Below are positions 1-13,228 of a stretch of DNA of 64,000 nucleotides, piece after piece. Made by a program: the position numbers and the translations under genes. Numbering within the stretch: position 1 is the first letter of the stretch; each line of letters begins with the position of its first letter. The DNA is from Tetrahymena elliotti 4EA (taxonomy: Eukaryota > Ciliophora > Oligohymenophorea > Hymenostomatida > Tetrahymenidae): NCBI GenBank assembly GCA_000231825.2, contig JH720299.1, positions 128,105-192,104 on the forward strand, in the 5' to 3' direction. The notes under the pieces were generated by a model that searched no databases, was not told the origin of the DNA, and worked only from the letters and a program-made list of their open reading frames with translations.

Positions 1-1279
1 ATTTATTGATTCATTCAAAAATGCATAATTAATATTGAAATACTATTTTTACCCCATGCCAAGATTCAAAGTTTAGAGATTAGAACATTTTGATAATTGA
101 GATCCTAATTTTTAGGCACCTATTTCGCCAATCTTATACTCACTTTTAAAAATAAAAATTGAATAAAGAAATATTTAAAAGAAAAAAAAACATAAAAATG
201 GGAACTTAGTAAACCAAAATTTAAAGGAATTCATAAATAAAATTGATGTTTTTTCAAAATGTGAGATACATTTTGAGTACTATTTTTTCAAAAAAGTAAA
301 AAATCAAAATTTATTCATTTGATTATTTTAAAGAAAAGTTAGTAATTTTACTTCAATTAAATGTTAAGTTGTGAGTAAGAACTTAAATCAGAGCTTAGTA
401 ACTTTAAATAAATAAAAATTAAAATATATCTATATATCTACAGAAATTGAAGTACTTCAGCAAGATTTGTAAAATGTTTTTCTTTTTGTATTAACATAGA
501 TTTATTTATTTTTAAATATTTGTTTAGATATTGAATTGAATATTAATTAATTAGTAATTAATATCAAAAATTAGATTAATCTTTTCAAAAAAATTTTTGC
601 AAATTTGATCACAAAATGAATTAATCTGATTATTAGTTCTAAGATTCAATTACTACCACTGATTTGCAAAAAATATATTTTTAATTAAATAATTCAAAAT
701 CAAAGTAAGGTAGATTGCAGCATTAAATTTGAAATACATTTTTGTAATTAATTGTTACTCTCTCTATTTATTATTTCCTTTTTTCAGTATTATCTTTTAT
801 GATTTTTGAAAATTTTGTAGATTATAATTTAGAACTAAGTAAGTACCATACTATTTCTACTTTATTGGACCAAAAAATAAAATAATAAAAAACTAAGGAA
901 TTTCAGAAAATTAACTTTTTTTACAATTTCTCTTCACCTCATCATCGTCAGTCTAGAGGAATTAAGGTAATAGTAAATAAGTTAAGAAAAACGATTGAAA
1001 TGTATGTTAAAATTTTTAATCATTTATTATTCTGTGTTTTTTCAAGAAAATTTATTTATTTGGTAAAATGATGATTTAAAATACAAAAAGATGAATTTAT
1101 TAAATGAGTATTTAGATTGGTTTCATGAATAGGAGTAATAGAAATATAAATGAAGTATTAATTTATATGATTTGTTTCATATTTTTTTATGTTTGAATCT
1201 TTTTCTTTTTGTATATTTGTTCTTTATTTAATCATTTATAAAAAAAATTCAAAATTAAAGAGGTTTTGAGAAAAGATAG
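1..1279. other. Intergenic, no gene seen
   Basis: This stretch is AT-rich with no reading frame that shows protein-like composition, splice structure or a recognisable motif. Because only TGA terminates translation here, TGA-free runs of 100 codons arise by chance and carry little weight. I see no tRNA-like B-box or other RNA gene. Confidence 0.6.
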
Positions 1280-1735
1280 ATGAATTTGACAACTGAATAG
1301 GAAAAAGCTCTTATGAAAAAGCTTTCTAAACAAAGATAGATAATTTAAGAAATTAAATAAGAGAGAAAAAAATTTGAAAGCTAAGAGAATAAAATAGGAA
1401 AAACCTCTTAGAAGAATTAGAGGAATTGTAGTCAACAAGCAAGAAACTAAGAAAAAAATATAGAAAATTAAGATTTTTATCAATATTTAAGTACTTAAGT
1501 CTAAAGAAAATAAAGGTATCATAAGAAATCATAGACAAAGAGGAAGATTAGGAGTTTGATATAGTTTTGAGCAAGTTTGGAAATTCATTCATTTTTAAAA
1601 ATCAAAGATACTTTAATAGCAACCACCCTTGCCCTTCCCACAACCAAATTCTAATCAGAATGGTGATTTTCAAATTATATTTTTGTTAAAAATTAAACGA
1701 TGTACTTATTACAAAATTTGATTTCAAAATTTTTT
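1280..1735 (+). CDS. Weak candidate coiled-coil ORF
   Basis: From the ATG at 1280 a TGA-free frame runs 96 codons to 1570 and is rich in Lys, Glu and Gln with heptad-like spacing, as in a coiled coil. From about 1393 a second, shifted frame is open to about 1733 and looks equally charged, with an LLEELEELQ stretch. No family is recognised. It might be a 5' exon of the ankyrin-repeat gene that starts near 2067, since that gene has no ATG at its 5' edge and is preceded by a good splice acceptor (pyrimidine tract then TATATATAG). It might equally be chance: A-rich DNA read as code 6 always yields Lys/Gln/Asn-rich ORFs. Confidence 0.22.
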
Positions 1736-1966
1736 GATGTTTGTATTAATCAGAAACTCAGTTTTACTTACATAGAGGGTTAGAAATTAATTCTTGGAAT
1801 TTGAAGAAGATTAAGAGAAGTAATGAAATTTAAATAAAGTAAAATTATTACAGTAGAGAATAATGATGCTGACACTTTTTTGTCACCTCAATTTTTAAAA
1901 TTTTTATTATTTTTTTTATAAACATCAATCAACATTACACCATTACTCCCATTATCAATCATATCC

Positions 1967-1997
1967 AATAATATTTTTTAAAATAAAAAATATTATT
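1967..1997. repeat. Perfect short inverted repeat (14-nt arms)
   Basis: Arms at 1967-1980 and 1984-1997 are exact reverse complements (AATAATATTTTTTA), separated by a 3-nt AAA loop. It lies about 70 nt upstream of the probable 5' exon edge of the ankyrin-repeat gene. Composition is pure A/T, so a chance or replication-slippage origin is possible. Confidence 0.7.
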
Positions 1998-2066
1998 AGT
2001 TTTATTCTTGTGTTTTAGACTTGTATATTTAATTTGGGCCAGATCCCCCTTTTTTCTATATATAGA

Positions 2067-4396
2067 TTAAAATAAGAATATTATAGATATTAAAAGGAAT
2101 TAGAAAATCTATAATCTTAATTAATAAATCCTTTGCAATTCTTAAATATCAATAAACCAAATAAATAAGAATTAGATATAAAAGATTATAGAGAAATCTA
2201 TGTGAAAGAAAAAAAGAAAGAAGACTGTGCTTTAAATTATAAATAGATTGCTGTTGCTGCTGAAATTTTAAATAAGAAAAAAATGGAGGAGATTGGATTT
2301 GCTGACAACTTTGGATACTCCACTTTAGATGAAAATTATATCAAAAAAAAATCACCTAAACTAATAAGCTACTTAAGAGGTGAGATCCCTTAAGACTTGA
2401 AAGCTTAGAATGAAGATGAATTTTGTAAAAACTGCTCTGTAATTATACTTAAAAAGACTAAGTTGAATCAATAGATAAGCTGATAAAAGAGCATAATTAT
2501 GATGTTAATTACATTCCTCCAAAAGTAGGAAAAGCTCCTCTTCATTCCGCAGCAGAAGCAGGAAATTTAGATACATTAAATCTGCTAGTTAAAAATAAAG
2601 CTGATATTAATTTACCAGATGAAGATGGTAAGAAACCTTATTAGCTTACTTAAGATCCAAAATCAAAAGAAAGACTGATAAATGAGTTTAATTGTCTAAA
2701 TAAGGTAAATAAAATAAATAAGAAATTGGATAAATTCCAACAATCTATAGGTTAAATTATCACATAAGAAATAATAGATTTATCTAAAGATAGCCACATA
2801 AAAAGCATTATTAAAGGTGTTTAAATGAAAAAAAAAGAATTAACAAATGAAATAGTCTAGAAGTTAGAATAAGTATTAGAAGGAATCAGCTAAAAAATTA
2901 ATAAATACCAAAATAATATTGTGAGAAGGTCCAAGTAAATGATTTCAGATATTTACAATTTAGGTGAAAATCCTTCCAAGCTGATAAAGGTACTTCAGAA
3001 TATGTAAAAAGCTGTTAAATTTGTTAGATGTGGAGAAATCAAAGAAATCAATAATAGCAAGATAAAAACAATTGGAGACAATTAAAAATATTTAAAATCA
3101 TTTGAATTCAATTTTTAAAAAATCTTGAGAAAAAGTAAAGTTAATTGAATGAATTTGTTTAGATTTATGATGAGCTTAGAAATTAAACTAACATGTTGGT
3201 GAAATATCCTGTAATAGTATTAGAAGATGGATCAAGTGATATTTATGATTAAATTAATAAACATAACTTTGGATTTTACAAATTAATTAAAGTAGAAACT
3301 TTTGATGAGCTTTAAGAAAATCTAAAATAGAAAAACAATTGGAACTCTATCCTTTTAATAAAAAAATATATAACCTAGTTATAACTCAGCTCTATAGAAG
3401 ATTTAGATAGAAAAAGCAAATAAAATTAATTAATAATTAGATAAATGTTTTTGCTTGGGGATGATCTATCAAAAATATAAGCATCAGAAAATTTAAAAAA
3501 AAAACTGATGAATGTTAGCAAAAGCTAATATGTTGTTAATAATCTATTTTATGATGATAAAGACATTGACTATTTAGGAATAATAACTCCCGAAATGTTA
3601 TTTACCTATTTTAATGATTCAAAAAATAAAGACTTTGTTGAGAGAAGCACTCCTATTAGCAAAAACGAAGTATAACTATTTTCTTCATATGAAGATTTCT
3701 TATAGCATAATATAAAAATATCTGAAGAAATTAATATTGTTATGCTTCTTCGTCAGAATAATAATACTCTCAAAAGATATAAATCAAGTATTAATTGGTG
3801 GATTGATGAAATATGCAATGAGAGTAAAGATAAGCATTATAATTGGCACATCAAAAATTAATAAAATTTTGGCTTAATTAATTCTTATGTTTAAGGACCG
3901 TTTTGGTTTTTTTTTGAATACTGGACTTAATTTAGGTGATGAAAAGATATTTGAATCTATTAAAAGGTAAATATTGTAGCTCAATTATACAATTTAAAGA
4001 GTTGATAATGAAACTGATATTTTTTAAATTCTGATGAAGTGGTTTTTTACAGATCAGGAGCTAGAGACTCGATTGAACAATGTGAATCAATGTTTTAATA
4101 ATACCCAGAAAATTAAACTTTTTATTTTCCTGCTTTCACATCTTCAAGATATAAACTTTAGTTTAGAGTGGGTAGAGAATTCACCCTATCATATTATGTT
4201 TAAAATTTATTTAAGAAAATAATATGACATCCCTGAACACTAAAGACCTAAGGATTTGAATAATTATAATTAATTTAAAAGATAGAAAGAATTCTTATTT
4301 CCTTTCTTTTCAAAATTTTAAGTACTCTCTAGAGAGAAGTTGATTAAGAATCAAAAATAATGTTACGCAATATCTATAGAATAGATTCCTAAATGA
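2067..4396 (+). CDS. Ankyrin-repeat protein, reading frame interrupted
   Basis: Read in code 6, the frame through the ATG at 2283 gives a charged N-terminal part. It then passes in another frame into a recognisable ankyrin repeat at about 2525-2650 (GKAPLHSAAEAGNLDTLNLL, followed by a second half-repeat with an NLPDEDGKKP turn). Next comes a coiled-coil region to about 3130 and an unrecognised alpha/beta-looking C-terminal region to the TGA at 4394. Three frame changes occur, each at a homopolymer: near 2451 (five A), 3131 (A run before GTAAAG) and 3907-3915 (nine T). The first could be removed by a 32-nt intron from GTAAAAAC (2425) to AAAAAG (2456), but that is shorter than any other intron here; the other two have no phase-compatible intron that keeps the good coding sequence. 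It may be a decaying gene or carry sequence errors. The 5' end is unresolved: the frame is open to about 2067 without an ATG, after a good splice acceptor, so an upstream exon is likely. Confidence 0.65.
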
Positions 4397-4455
4397 GAAA
4401 CCATAATGATTAGAGACAATAATTGATTTTAAATATTATTAAGGGGATTAAAATT

Positions 4456-5298
4456 TATGTTTTTTTCATAAAAATTGAGGATAAAGTTTTTGTATATTAA
4501 ATTATTTAAAAAGTTAATAATTTTCTTAGTATTAGTCAGTTTATTTAAAAAAATCTAAATAAAATTATTCAGTCATATTCTTAAAAAATAAATTATAAAT
4601 TAAAGTAAGTAAAGGTTTAATAGAGCTTTTACTGCTAACATTTTTAGTAAATTAAAGCATTAGGTATCTATTTTAGTAAGTATTATATACCTTGAAAGTT
4701 TACAGAATTCACTGCAAAGATAGGTGTTGCTATATTAGATGTATCTAGTTCTAAAATAACCTAAAATTTAAATTTAGGATTCTATAAAGCATAGATAATT
4801 TTAGGGCAATTACCTGTGACGTATTCATCTCAAACCCTATCTAAATGGTAATCTTTAAGTTACTAAAGCATATTAATTTAATAATTTACCATCGTATTTT
4901 TTTAAAAATATTTTTTAATTTTTGCTACATTTTTTATAATTTTTTGATGAAATAGGTCTACAATAACAGATCCTACTTATTGGCTTATTAATGCTCAAAT
5001 ATTAAAATTACCATAAATAAAATCAATTTATTTTGAGTTCTTTAAAAAAATTCAATAAAAACTGTTTATAAATTTAATCTCATGGATAGATAAATTTTAT
5101 AAAATTTAAGTTGAAATAAAAAATTAAATTATCCTTTTAAGATAAACTTATGAATTAATTAGATAAAAAGTAAGTATAAGAAGGTATTACACTAATCTAA
5201 AAATGCTTAATATTTTGAATTTTTTTAGATTTTTTGATGACTTATTAAAATATACCACAGATATATAAGGAGCTAAATTTTAATTTTTAATCATATGA
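4456..5298 (+). CDS. Weak candidate gene, unrecognised
   Basis: Two alternative code-6 frames are open here. One runs from the ATG at 4456 to about 4820. The other reads from about 4696, through a plausible intron at 4848-4955 (GTAATC...AATAG), into a TGA-free stretch ending at TGA 5296-5298. The second has more protein-like composition (a VAILDVSSSK stretch before the intron, DPTYWLINAQ after it) and an intron of normal length whose removal keeps phase. No homologous family is recognised, and it follows the ankyrin gene's stop by only about 60-300 nt. I would accept it only with transcript support. Confidence 0.25.
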
Positions 5299-8002
5299 AT
5301 ATAGCAAGAATGAGAGAGATTAGCAAATCTAAATTATTTTTTTTCTATTTTATCTTAAAATATAATTTGATTAAAACATAATAGTCTTTAATATTAAATT
5401 AGAGATTTGGCTTGTAAAACTTCAGAATGGCAAAATGTAAGTCTTACTTATTTCTTAGAATTAATCAGAAAAATATCTTTTAAGTCAAATTCCTTAAATA
5501 ATAAGACTGTATTTATTTCTATGCTAAAATTTTGAAGGATAGAGGGAAAAATAAAAATTACATAACCAATAAAATGTTACATTCGAGAGAGTAAAATTTA
5601 TCAATAAGAAGTTAAATCAAGCTTAAAAATAGAGTAGAAGAAATTGCTTTAAGTTAGATAGTTGAGCACAATTTCTTCAAAGGTTTAATTTTAAATTTTT
5701 GGGCGAAGTTATTTTTGCTTTTACTTTGGGTAAAAATTTCCAAGCATTAATTCATGTAAATAAAGATAGGTGCTAATAATTAGGCATATTTAAAAAACAT
5801 CCTTAAAATACAACTTTAATAGGGAAAAAAAGAATTAATTCTTATTTTATTTACATATTATTAGAAAAAGGAATACCTTTATCGATATATTTATTCTTTC
5901 GCTTTCTTTTTTTTCGAGTAAATTTTAAATCTAAAAGGCTTATTTTCTTGTTAATCTTGCTTAACATTAAAATTAAAGGTGTTAATCTCTACTCAATTAA
6001 TTAATTTTTACTAATTTATACTTCAAACAAATTAATGATTGGAACTGTAAATCATTATTTATAGAATATTATTAGGCAATAATATTAACGACATTACAAC
6101 TAGTTTTATCAAAAGCATGTAATACTAGGAGTTTATTTTGTTAAAAAGTAATAGATCTTTACAAGGGTAAAACAAATTTATCCTTTTGAATAAATAAATC
6201 CATTAAATGATAAATATTTATGATAAGAAAAATATCTTTTGATATTTAAATAAAATGATGTTTTAAAACTCAAATTTGAGTAATAATAATGCGAAAGTTT
6301 TGTAAAGATGGTTCTAAAAAAGTCAGGTAATGGATGAATAAATAAAATTTTTAAATGTGTAATTAATAATAGTAAAGTTCGCACCACTCTTTCACTTTGA
6401 GAAAGGGTATTAAATTTAAATTTAGAGAGAGTGAAGAATTCAGAGCACTCTGTTAATAATTATTCAATTTAATAAAACTAGACTTGAGATTTAATTGAAA
6501 ACAAGCTTTCATTCGAAAAACAAATCTGAGAAAAGTACTAATTTAATTAACTGTTTTGTTGTTAAAAGCATTGATCGATCAATAGATTTATGATAGAAGA
6601 ATTTAAATATAATTACTTTTTTAAATAGAAATAGTTATTATTAATTTAGCAAGAATGAATTTATGCATAAGTATAATATAAAATAGAAATGTGTTTTTGC
6701 AAAAGCCGTTTAAAATTAATTGCTTTTTGTATAAATTTGCATATTCTTTAAGATTAAATAGCAACCAAATACTAAAATATCTCCATCTTCTCATAAATTT
6801 AGCGGTTAAAAATTCATTTGTTTATTTCGGAATGTATCTAAAAATTTTTTTATTAGTTTTTCCTTCACTGTAAAGATAAAATCTTTTAGATTGACATATT
6901 TTTCATAAGGTTAAATAGTAAAATCATCTTTAAGTTAAATGATATTGTAGATTTTATTTTGAGTAGTGAAATTCATCCTTATTCATCATTTTAAGAAGTT
7001 TAAAGCATAACATGGGTAGATAATTTCAAACATCGCAATATGGCCCAATTAAGGGTTTTCTTCATATTCGATCTTTAAAAGGGTATAAATCTAAGTAATA
7101 GTCCATAGAAAATGTAGCTTTTGTTATTAATTTTTGCATTTTTGTAGTTCTAATTCCAATTTTTAAAAAATGACTTGCATTTCTATTAAGTTATTCTATT
7201 TTAGAGAAATACATTAATTAGACAGATAAATAATGCAATTACTTTCAAATCTAAAATTTGTTACAATAAATCATAAAAATATTGTCCTTTCAAAAAATAC
7301 AACATAAATGTATCGTGGTTTGACACAAAAGGCTACATTTTTAAATTCTTTTCATCGAAAGAGTCTAATTATTTTTTTTCTCACAAACTGAATTAATAAA
7401 TTAAAACTACTTCAAGAGATATTTGCAGTAAAGAAGAGAGTCTCTTTTTTTTAATTAAGACTTTGCTTAATTAATCAAAACGAATAGAAGATAGACTGAA
7501 AGAAAGAAAGACAATTTCAATAGAATTGAATGATTACTAAGTAAATTAAAAAAAGTAAAGAAAGTATTATTGATTAATTGAATGAAAGAATGAATGAATG
7601 AAAGATTTGATTGGATTTCTAAAATTTAACTTAAAACTAAATATGAAGAAGTAAAGTAGAGTAAGAACAATAAAGATATATTTTATATATTTTTATAGAG
7701 TTGATATAAAAAGATTGTTTAGTTTATAATTATTTGGATAATATAAGCAACTACTCATTTATTTATTTAGATAGATAGATTTGTATATAATTAATTAGTA
7801 ATATTTGTTGTTTGTTTTGAAAATTGTATATCATTATTATGTTTTTTAGTTAGATAGATTGATTGTTATTGATTACTATATATTTGAATATAATTTATTA
7901 CTATTTATTTTAGTTTTAATTAAAGAATAAATTAGAAATGTGTCGCATTTAATAGTTAATAGAACAAAGAAAGAGGCGACTCAGAATATTTGTTTTCTTT
8001 TA
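5299..8002. other. Intergenic, simple repeats only
   Basis: No convincing gene was found on either strand. The region holds A/T homopolymers and short degenerate tetranucleotide runs, for example GAAA/GAAT-type repeats at about 7490-7610 and GATT/GATA-type runs near 7750-7870. A 12-nt palindrome, TTGATCGATCAA, lies near 6571. None has an obvious function. Confidence 0.55.
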
Positions 8003-8497
8003 TCAAAATTGGTTATTATTTTTTTTGTAGGTTTTGATAAAATTTATTAATTCTTTATTTACAAAGCATCTTTGGAAGAAGACGAGGCAGAGAATGTGAC
8101 TTTCGTAGTATTTCATGTTATTTAGGATAATAACGTCGATTGAATAATAATTAAGATAATATTCAAGATGTCCACTGAATCTTGAACTATTATATAAAGC
8201 AAGGAAAGTCTATTGATTGAGTTTTTTTTGTTTTATGAATGAAGAAAACTCTTTACGGATTTGAGAGATAGATTTATCTTTGGTTTTACTTAGAGCTTCA
8301 ATGATGATGTCATCTCCACTGGATTTCATAAAGTCAATAAAATGATAAAGAATAGTCTTGATACTATTAGATTTAACTACCTTTTAGTATCTATTTAGAA
8401 TTTCTTCATCGCTGAGCTCTTGATGTTGTTACATTGATTCATCTATTTTCATTTTTAAGGTTTATTCTTCAAAGATTTCAAGGTTTTGAGAACTCAT
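8003..8497 (-). CDS. Orphan family protein, paralogue A (164 aa)
   Basis: A single minus-strand exon starts at the ATG at 8497 (MSSQNLEIFEEQ...) and ends at TGA 8003-8005. No known domain is recognised. The protein is predicted to be soluble and helical, with a patterned core: EEILNRYQKVVKSNSIK, then HFIDFMKSSGDDIIIEAL, then ISQIRKEFSSFI and TFLALY, then a tail with YYLNYYSIDVIIL and FFQRCF. There is no signal peptide or membrane segment. A clear paralogue lies at 13229-13702 on the same strand, aligning over the whole length with many conserved positions (RYQK, KSNSIK, SQIRKEF, FQRCF/FRRCF). Conservation of the frame despite base divergence shows that both were under protein-level selection. 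The function is unknown. The start is supported by the paralogue, where the matching NLEI stretch is preserved. Confidence 0.8.
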
Positions 8498-11400
8498 TTT
8501 TTAGTTTGTATTGTGATGTTTGTTGTTAGTTTTTTATATTATTATTTATGTTTTTAATTATTATATTTTTATTAAAAGACTATTGCCAACATCAATATTT
8601 AAAGTGACAAAAATCTATGTTACTCTCACTTATATATTCCCTCAATAGTAATTAGAAGAAAAAAGCTCAAGTGTACAATAAGTTAAATAAATTTGAGTGG
8701 AATCATAAACGAATTAACTATTAACTACATTAATTTCCTTGATTCAAATTAAAACAAATCTAATGTAATAAATTCCTTTTATTGCTGTTTTTTAAAGCAC
8801 CATCTCTTTACTGGTTCACCAAAATAAACTTACCATGATTTCTTAAATAGATGGAAATTATATCTCTAAATATCGTATGCGGACATTTCAGCTATGAGTT
8901 TTCCCTAAAAAAGCTAAGTTGGATGGTATAATTTGTTTGAAAATTTAAAAAAGGCTAACAAGAGAATCTATATTAAACTGTAAAAAGAAAATGATCATTA
9001 GATGAAGGTGCAGAAATTAATTTATGAGTGTATAACTGATTAATTACTAAGTTATAAATTGCACAAAATAATATTGTAACAATTAAGAGAAAGACTAGAT
9101 TTCGATTAATCATTCTTCTAAATAACATTCAATCAATTAATTAATTGATATCTCCCTCCCTCCCACCCACGAAATTAATTAATTTTCCAAAGCAAAAATA
9201 TATTTATGTGCTTTGTTAATTAATTGGATTAGTAATCAACTATCGAAAAAAAAACAAACTAAATTAATTAAATCAAAGGGAGAAGTCTCCTTTGTCTTTA
9301 TTTTCCTTTCGTGTTGTTCGCTCTAATTAATTATCACTCTTTTAATTATTGTTTCTAATCTCGCCTTTCACATTTTATAAGTCATGTCATGTTTTGTAAT
9401 AAGGCAAGGCTGATTAACTAGTTAAGTTTCGTAGCCAAATTAAATTACTTCTAAAATGTTAGAACATCCATATCTCCCTGTCTATTTATACTCCTAGGAA
9501 TATTCTATCTTACACATTATAACTTTTAATATTTTCTACTTTTCTTCTTACCTACTAGATAAACTAGCAACTGGCTGCTCTTTTCTTTTCAAAACCACAA
9601 TTGCTTACCTCCAGAGATGATTTAGCCTTCTTTGTAATAAAATACTTCCTTTAAATTTAATATTGATTTGTCTATAAACATAATTAAAGTAAATCAATTT
9701 ATAAATTTTAGTAAAATGAATAATTGATTTATTGATCACAAAACTTTTATTAATTTTCTCCCTCAAAAGATTCCAAGAATATTTAAAAACCTAGAATTTA
9801 CGAATTCTCTTGTGAGCGGGTGATATCTATCAGATTAAATTAAAAAAGCACTTTCAACTCTTAAATATTTGTTGCTGCTAAGATAATAATTAAGGGAGAT
9901 AGTAAGTATTAACATTAGTGAAGAAAATTTATTTAATTATAAAAACAAATTATATTAATTTGATTGATTGATCACTTAATATTGACTACAAAGTACAATA
10001 ATTATTCCTTCATGAGAAATCATTTTTTTAAATAAAATAGGACTTTTAAGTAAAATTTTATTGCCTAAAGGAAATTCTCATCAAATATTAAAGTGAAATA
10101 TTTTATTATTTGTGTATTCCGAAATAAAATTATTTATTCAATTTTATAATTTTTTAAACACTTGTAACCAATTAATCACTTCTTGTTTTTCTCTTCCTTT
10201 CATAAATTAGTTAGTTAGTAATATCTCTATCTATTTACGATTACAATAACAAAATCACTTTTATTTATTTTTATTATGAGCTCCATTCTCCATATCTTAA
10301 CTACCTTAATATTATTATTACTCATAAGCTGATGTCTGCACATCAAAAATAACAATTTTTTTTTCTTTCCCAATCCAATTTAACAATTATTGAGATTGCT
10401 TAGGTAATAAAACGGCAAAATTAAGCCCTAAATTTACTGTTTCAAGGACGAGATCATCTAATTACATTTGTTAGTTTGAATAATTATACTAATAAGAAAT
10501 AACATTTACATAGTAATTTAATTAATTAAATGTTAAATTACCCTAGATTCCATAGTAAATGAGTCAGTGAATATAAGTATAGCATTATAAATTACTTTAG
10601 CTTCAAAAAATCCAACTAGAAAAGTTTATCAATATCCAAATAACATAATTGTTAGAAATCAGAATTTATTGCAAAAATATTAATTTTCTTTTGTAGCCAA
10701 AAATTCTTTTAAGATTTCCTTCAATCAATAGTAAATTTGTAATCTCAAAATGAATAGAAGAAACTAATTTATTATAAATCTTAGAATTTTTTTATTTGTT
10801 GTTAATCTAATCTTTGAAAGAATTTGTAAAGATTTTTAAAATAATCTTCCATAAATTTCTATTTTATATTCTGTTGATTCTACTCAGTATCTTTTATCTT
10901 CACTACAATATATAATCTTTTTTTTAAATCTATCAACACAATATAAAAAGGAAACCAAACGCAAAATAATTTAAGAGAGTAGATGCGAAATTTAACAAGT
11001 ATAGCAATAGACTAATGTCTTCAACTTAAATTATTCTGCTATTTTCATTCTTCTTTCACTTAAATTTCTAGTGTGTCTTTTCTATTTTGCTTTTAATACC
11101 CAAAACTTCCATTTCTAGTAAGCATTATTATGATCATTTATTGGTTTTAGTTCATAAAAATATGGTTCACCTCCTTTTATTTTTAAAGAGGCAAATACTA
11201 TTAAAGGAAGACTTCTGGGATATAGGATCAGATATTTAAACATACATTTATACAATTTAAAAATTTTCAATATCACTTCATTCATTTTAACTTTAGCTTT
11301 TTTGTAAAAAAAGCCATCTTTTAATTATTTCATTTGCTCCTTCATGCTTGAAGTAAAAATGATCAATAATCTTTAATTATTTTTTGTAAAATGATATTTC

Positions 11401-13228
11401 TAAAAATAAAGAATGGTTTTTTAATGTTTTGTTAAGAATTTTGTTGATTCTAAAAATGTATACCAATTAGCATTGTAATATCTTCTATTACAAAACAAAA
11501 GAAAATAGTAATGCTAGATAATCTACTAATTTCTACTAGCCATTTAATGTGTAATTAAAGATAAAGCCTTAATGTAAATTTTTAGAGTAACAAAATCTAT
11601 TTTGTTAAAGTTAAATATTTATTTCAACTATTAATGGATAAATTATTTTATTTAAAAATTATCTATTTTTAATAATAATATTAATTGATTCATAAAAATA
11701 CCTTTAATGAAAGTGAAAAATTAAAAAAATCTATTTAATTTTTATTGTTAGTTTTTATGAGTAGCCAAATGTAAAATTAATCAAATACACCTATTTAAAC
11801 ATATTGGATGATATTATAAAAAATAATTAAATAAAAAAAGATTTAACCTCAAAAACAATTTAAACTTTTAAATTAGCATGCAAATTTTAAAAAAATAAGG
11901 CTATTAAACAAAGACATAAAATTTCCAAAAAAAAGATATATTATGTATTTAGTATTAAAATTTCACATTAAATCACCTCTAAAATAAATTCCTTTTAACT
12001 TCCTATTTTAATAATGTTCAAAATAAAACCTTTTAGTAAGTTATAAAATCGATTTAGGATAATTATTAATTAATAGGTTTATAAAAAAATTACATTTAGA
12101 AAAATTAATCAAATAGCAATTTTTATATTGCATGATTAAATAAATTAGGATTTTATAAAAAAATTTAACATAAAATCTTTACAATAAAAAATTATTTTCA
12201 ACATAACAATCATTAATATTGCCATAAACTAAATTAAATTTTCTTAGATATTTAAAATCTTTTTAAGGTAAATTTTGCTAAAAATAAAAATGCTCAGATT
12301 CAAAAAGAGAAGCAATTTCTTGTATTTTATCTATGTAAATTTGATGAATTAAAATATTATTTTATGCATGATTTTATAAATAATTTTAAGATAATTATTA
12401 ACACATTTAAAATTAAAAACAACTTTAAAGCTAATATTCAACTATATATCTCATAAATATCTCACAAATTTATTAGATTTTTTTAAAAATTAAAGATATT
12501 CTTATGAAATAGAAAAATATTTATCACTCAATCAATAAATAGTTTGATAATACATTTCTTTAATATTAAAATTGTTCTTTATAAAATTAATATTAATCAA
12601 CAGTGGTGGTCTTAGAAAAAATATTTTTTTTGGTTAATAAAAAGATAGGGTTTCATCTTAAAAAAAAATATTAATAATATCAAATTTTTTTGTACTTCCA
12701 TCCCCCTTTTTGTTTTTGCAAAGATTCTATAATTAGCAAAAATAATAAGCAAATAATCACACAAATTTACATGATTATTTTGATAAGAAATTTAATTAAT
12801 TTTATTTAAAGCATAAAAGTACTTTGAAAGATCATAATAAATATTTAACATTTGTTAATTTGTTTTATTTTTTTTAATTGAATCAATTTCATTTTATTAA
12901 CTAATATCACAAAAACTTTTCATTAATTTTGAAGCAAATAATGGATAGAATAAGGAAAGAAAGATTGAAATAAAAGTTAAAAAATTAAGAGTTGGTTGAT
13001 AAAAAAGCGTGACGACATAAAATAAAATAAAGTAAAAGTAAAAATACATAATTATAACATCAAAGTAAAATAAAGAGTTTGAATAATAGGTTTTGATTAG
13101 AAAAAGTTGGTAAACAAAATAATTGTTAAGAATAGATTATTTTAAATTTTGAGTAAATTTAGTAGTAAGTTATTGCTAAAATAGGGATTTGGGTTAAAAT
13201 TTAAGATTTATGGTAGGTAATTTAATGT
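8498..13228. other. Long intergenic stretch (4.7 kb), no gene seen
   Basis: This is the longest gene-free stretch, between the two orphan paralogues. I read both strands for code-6 frames with protein-like composition and found none that persuades. There are small pyrimidine-rich tracts (for example around 9150-9180), an imperfect hairpin-like AAAGGGAGAAGTCTCCTTT near 9287 and a TGATGT...ACATCA hairpin near 10330. No tRNA, rRNA or repeat array is apparent. Confidence 0.5.

Noticed and set aside
1232..1538. Minus-strand hydrophobic ORFs of 60-80 codons, looking like membrane peptides
   Set aside because: They are complements of an A-rich, Lys/Gln-coding-like plus strand; T-rich DNA always reads as Phe/Leu/Ser. 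No start context or homologue.
5170..5228. Intron-like GTAAGT...TTTAG segment
   Set aside because: Removing it brings in an immediate TGA, while reading through keeps the frame open, so it is probably not an intron.
7490..7870. GAAA/GATA-type repeats as telomeric or satellite DNA
   Set aside because: They are short and degenerate and do not contain the ciliate telomere unit (GGGGTT/CCCCAA).
8800..11200. GGTTC-like words (8813, 11154) as tRNA B-boxes
   Set aside because: No matching acceptor stem, anticodon arm or A-box can be folded around them.
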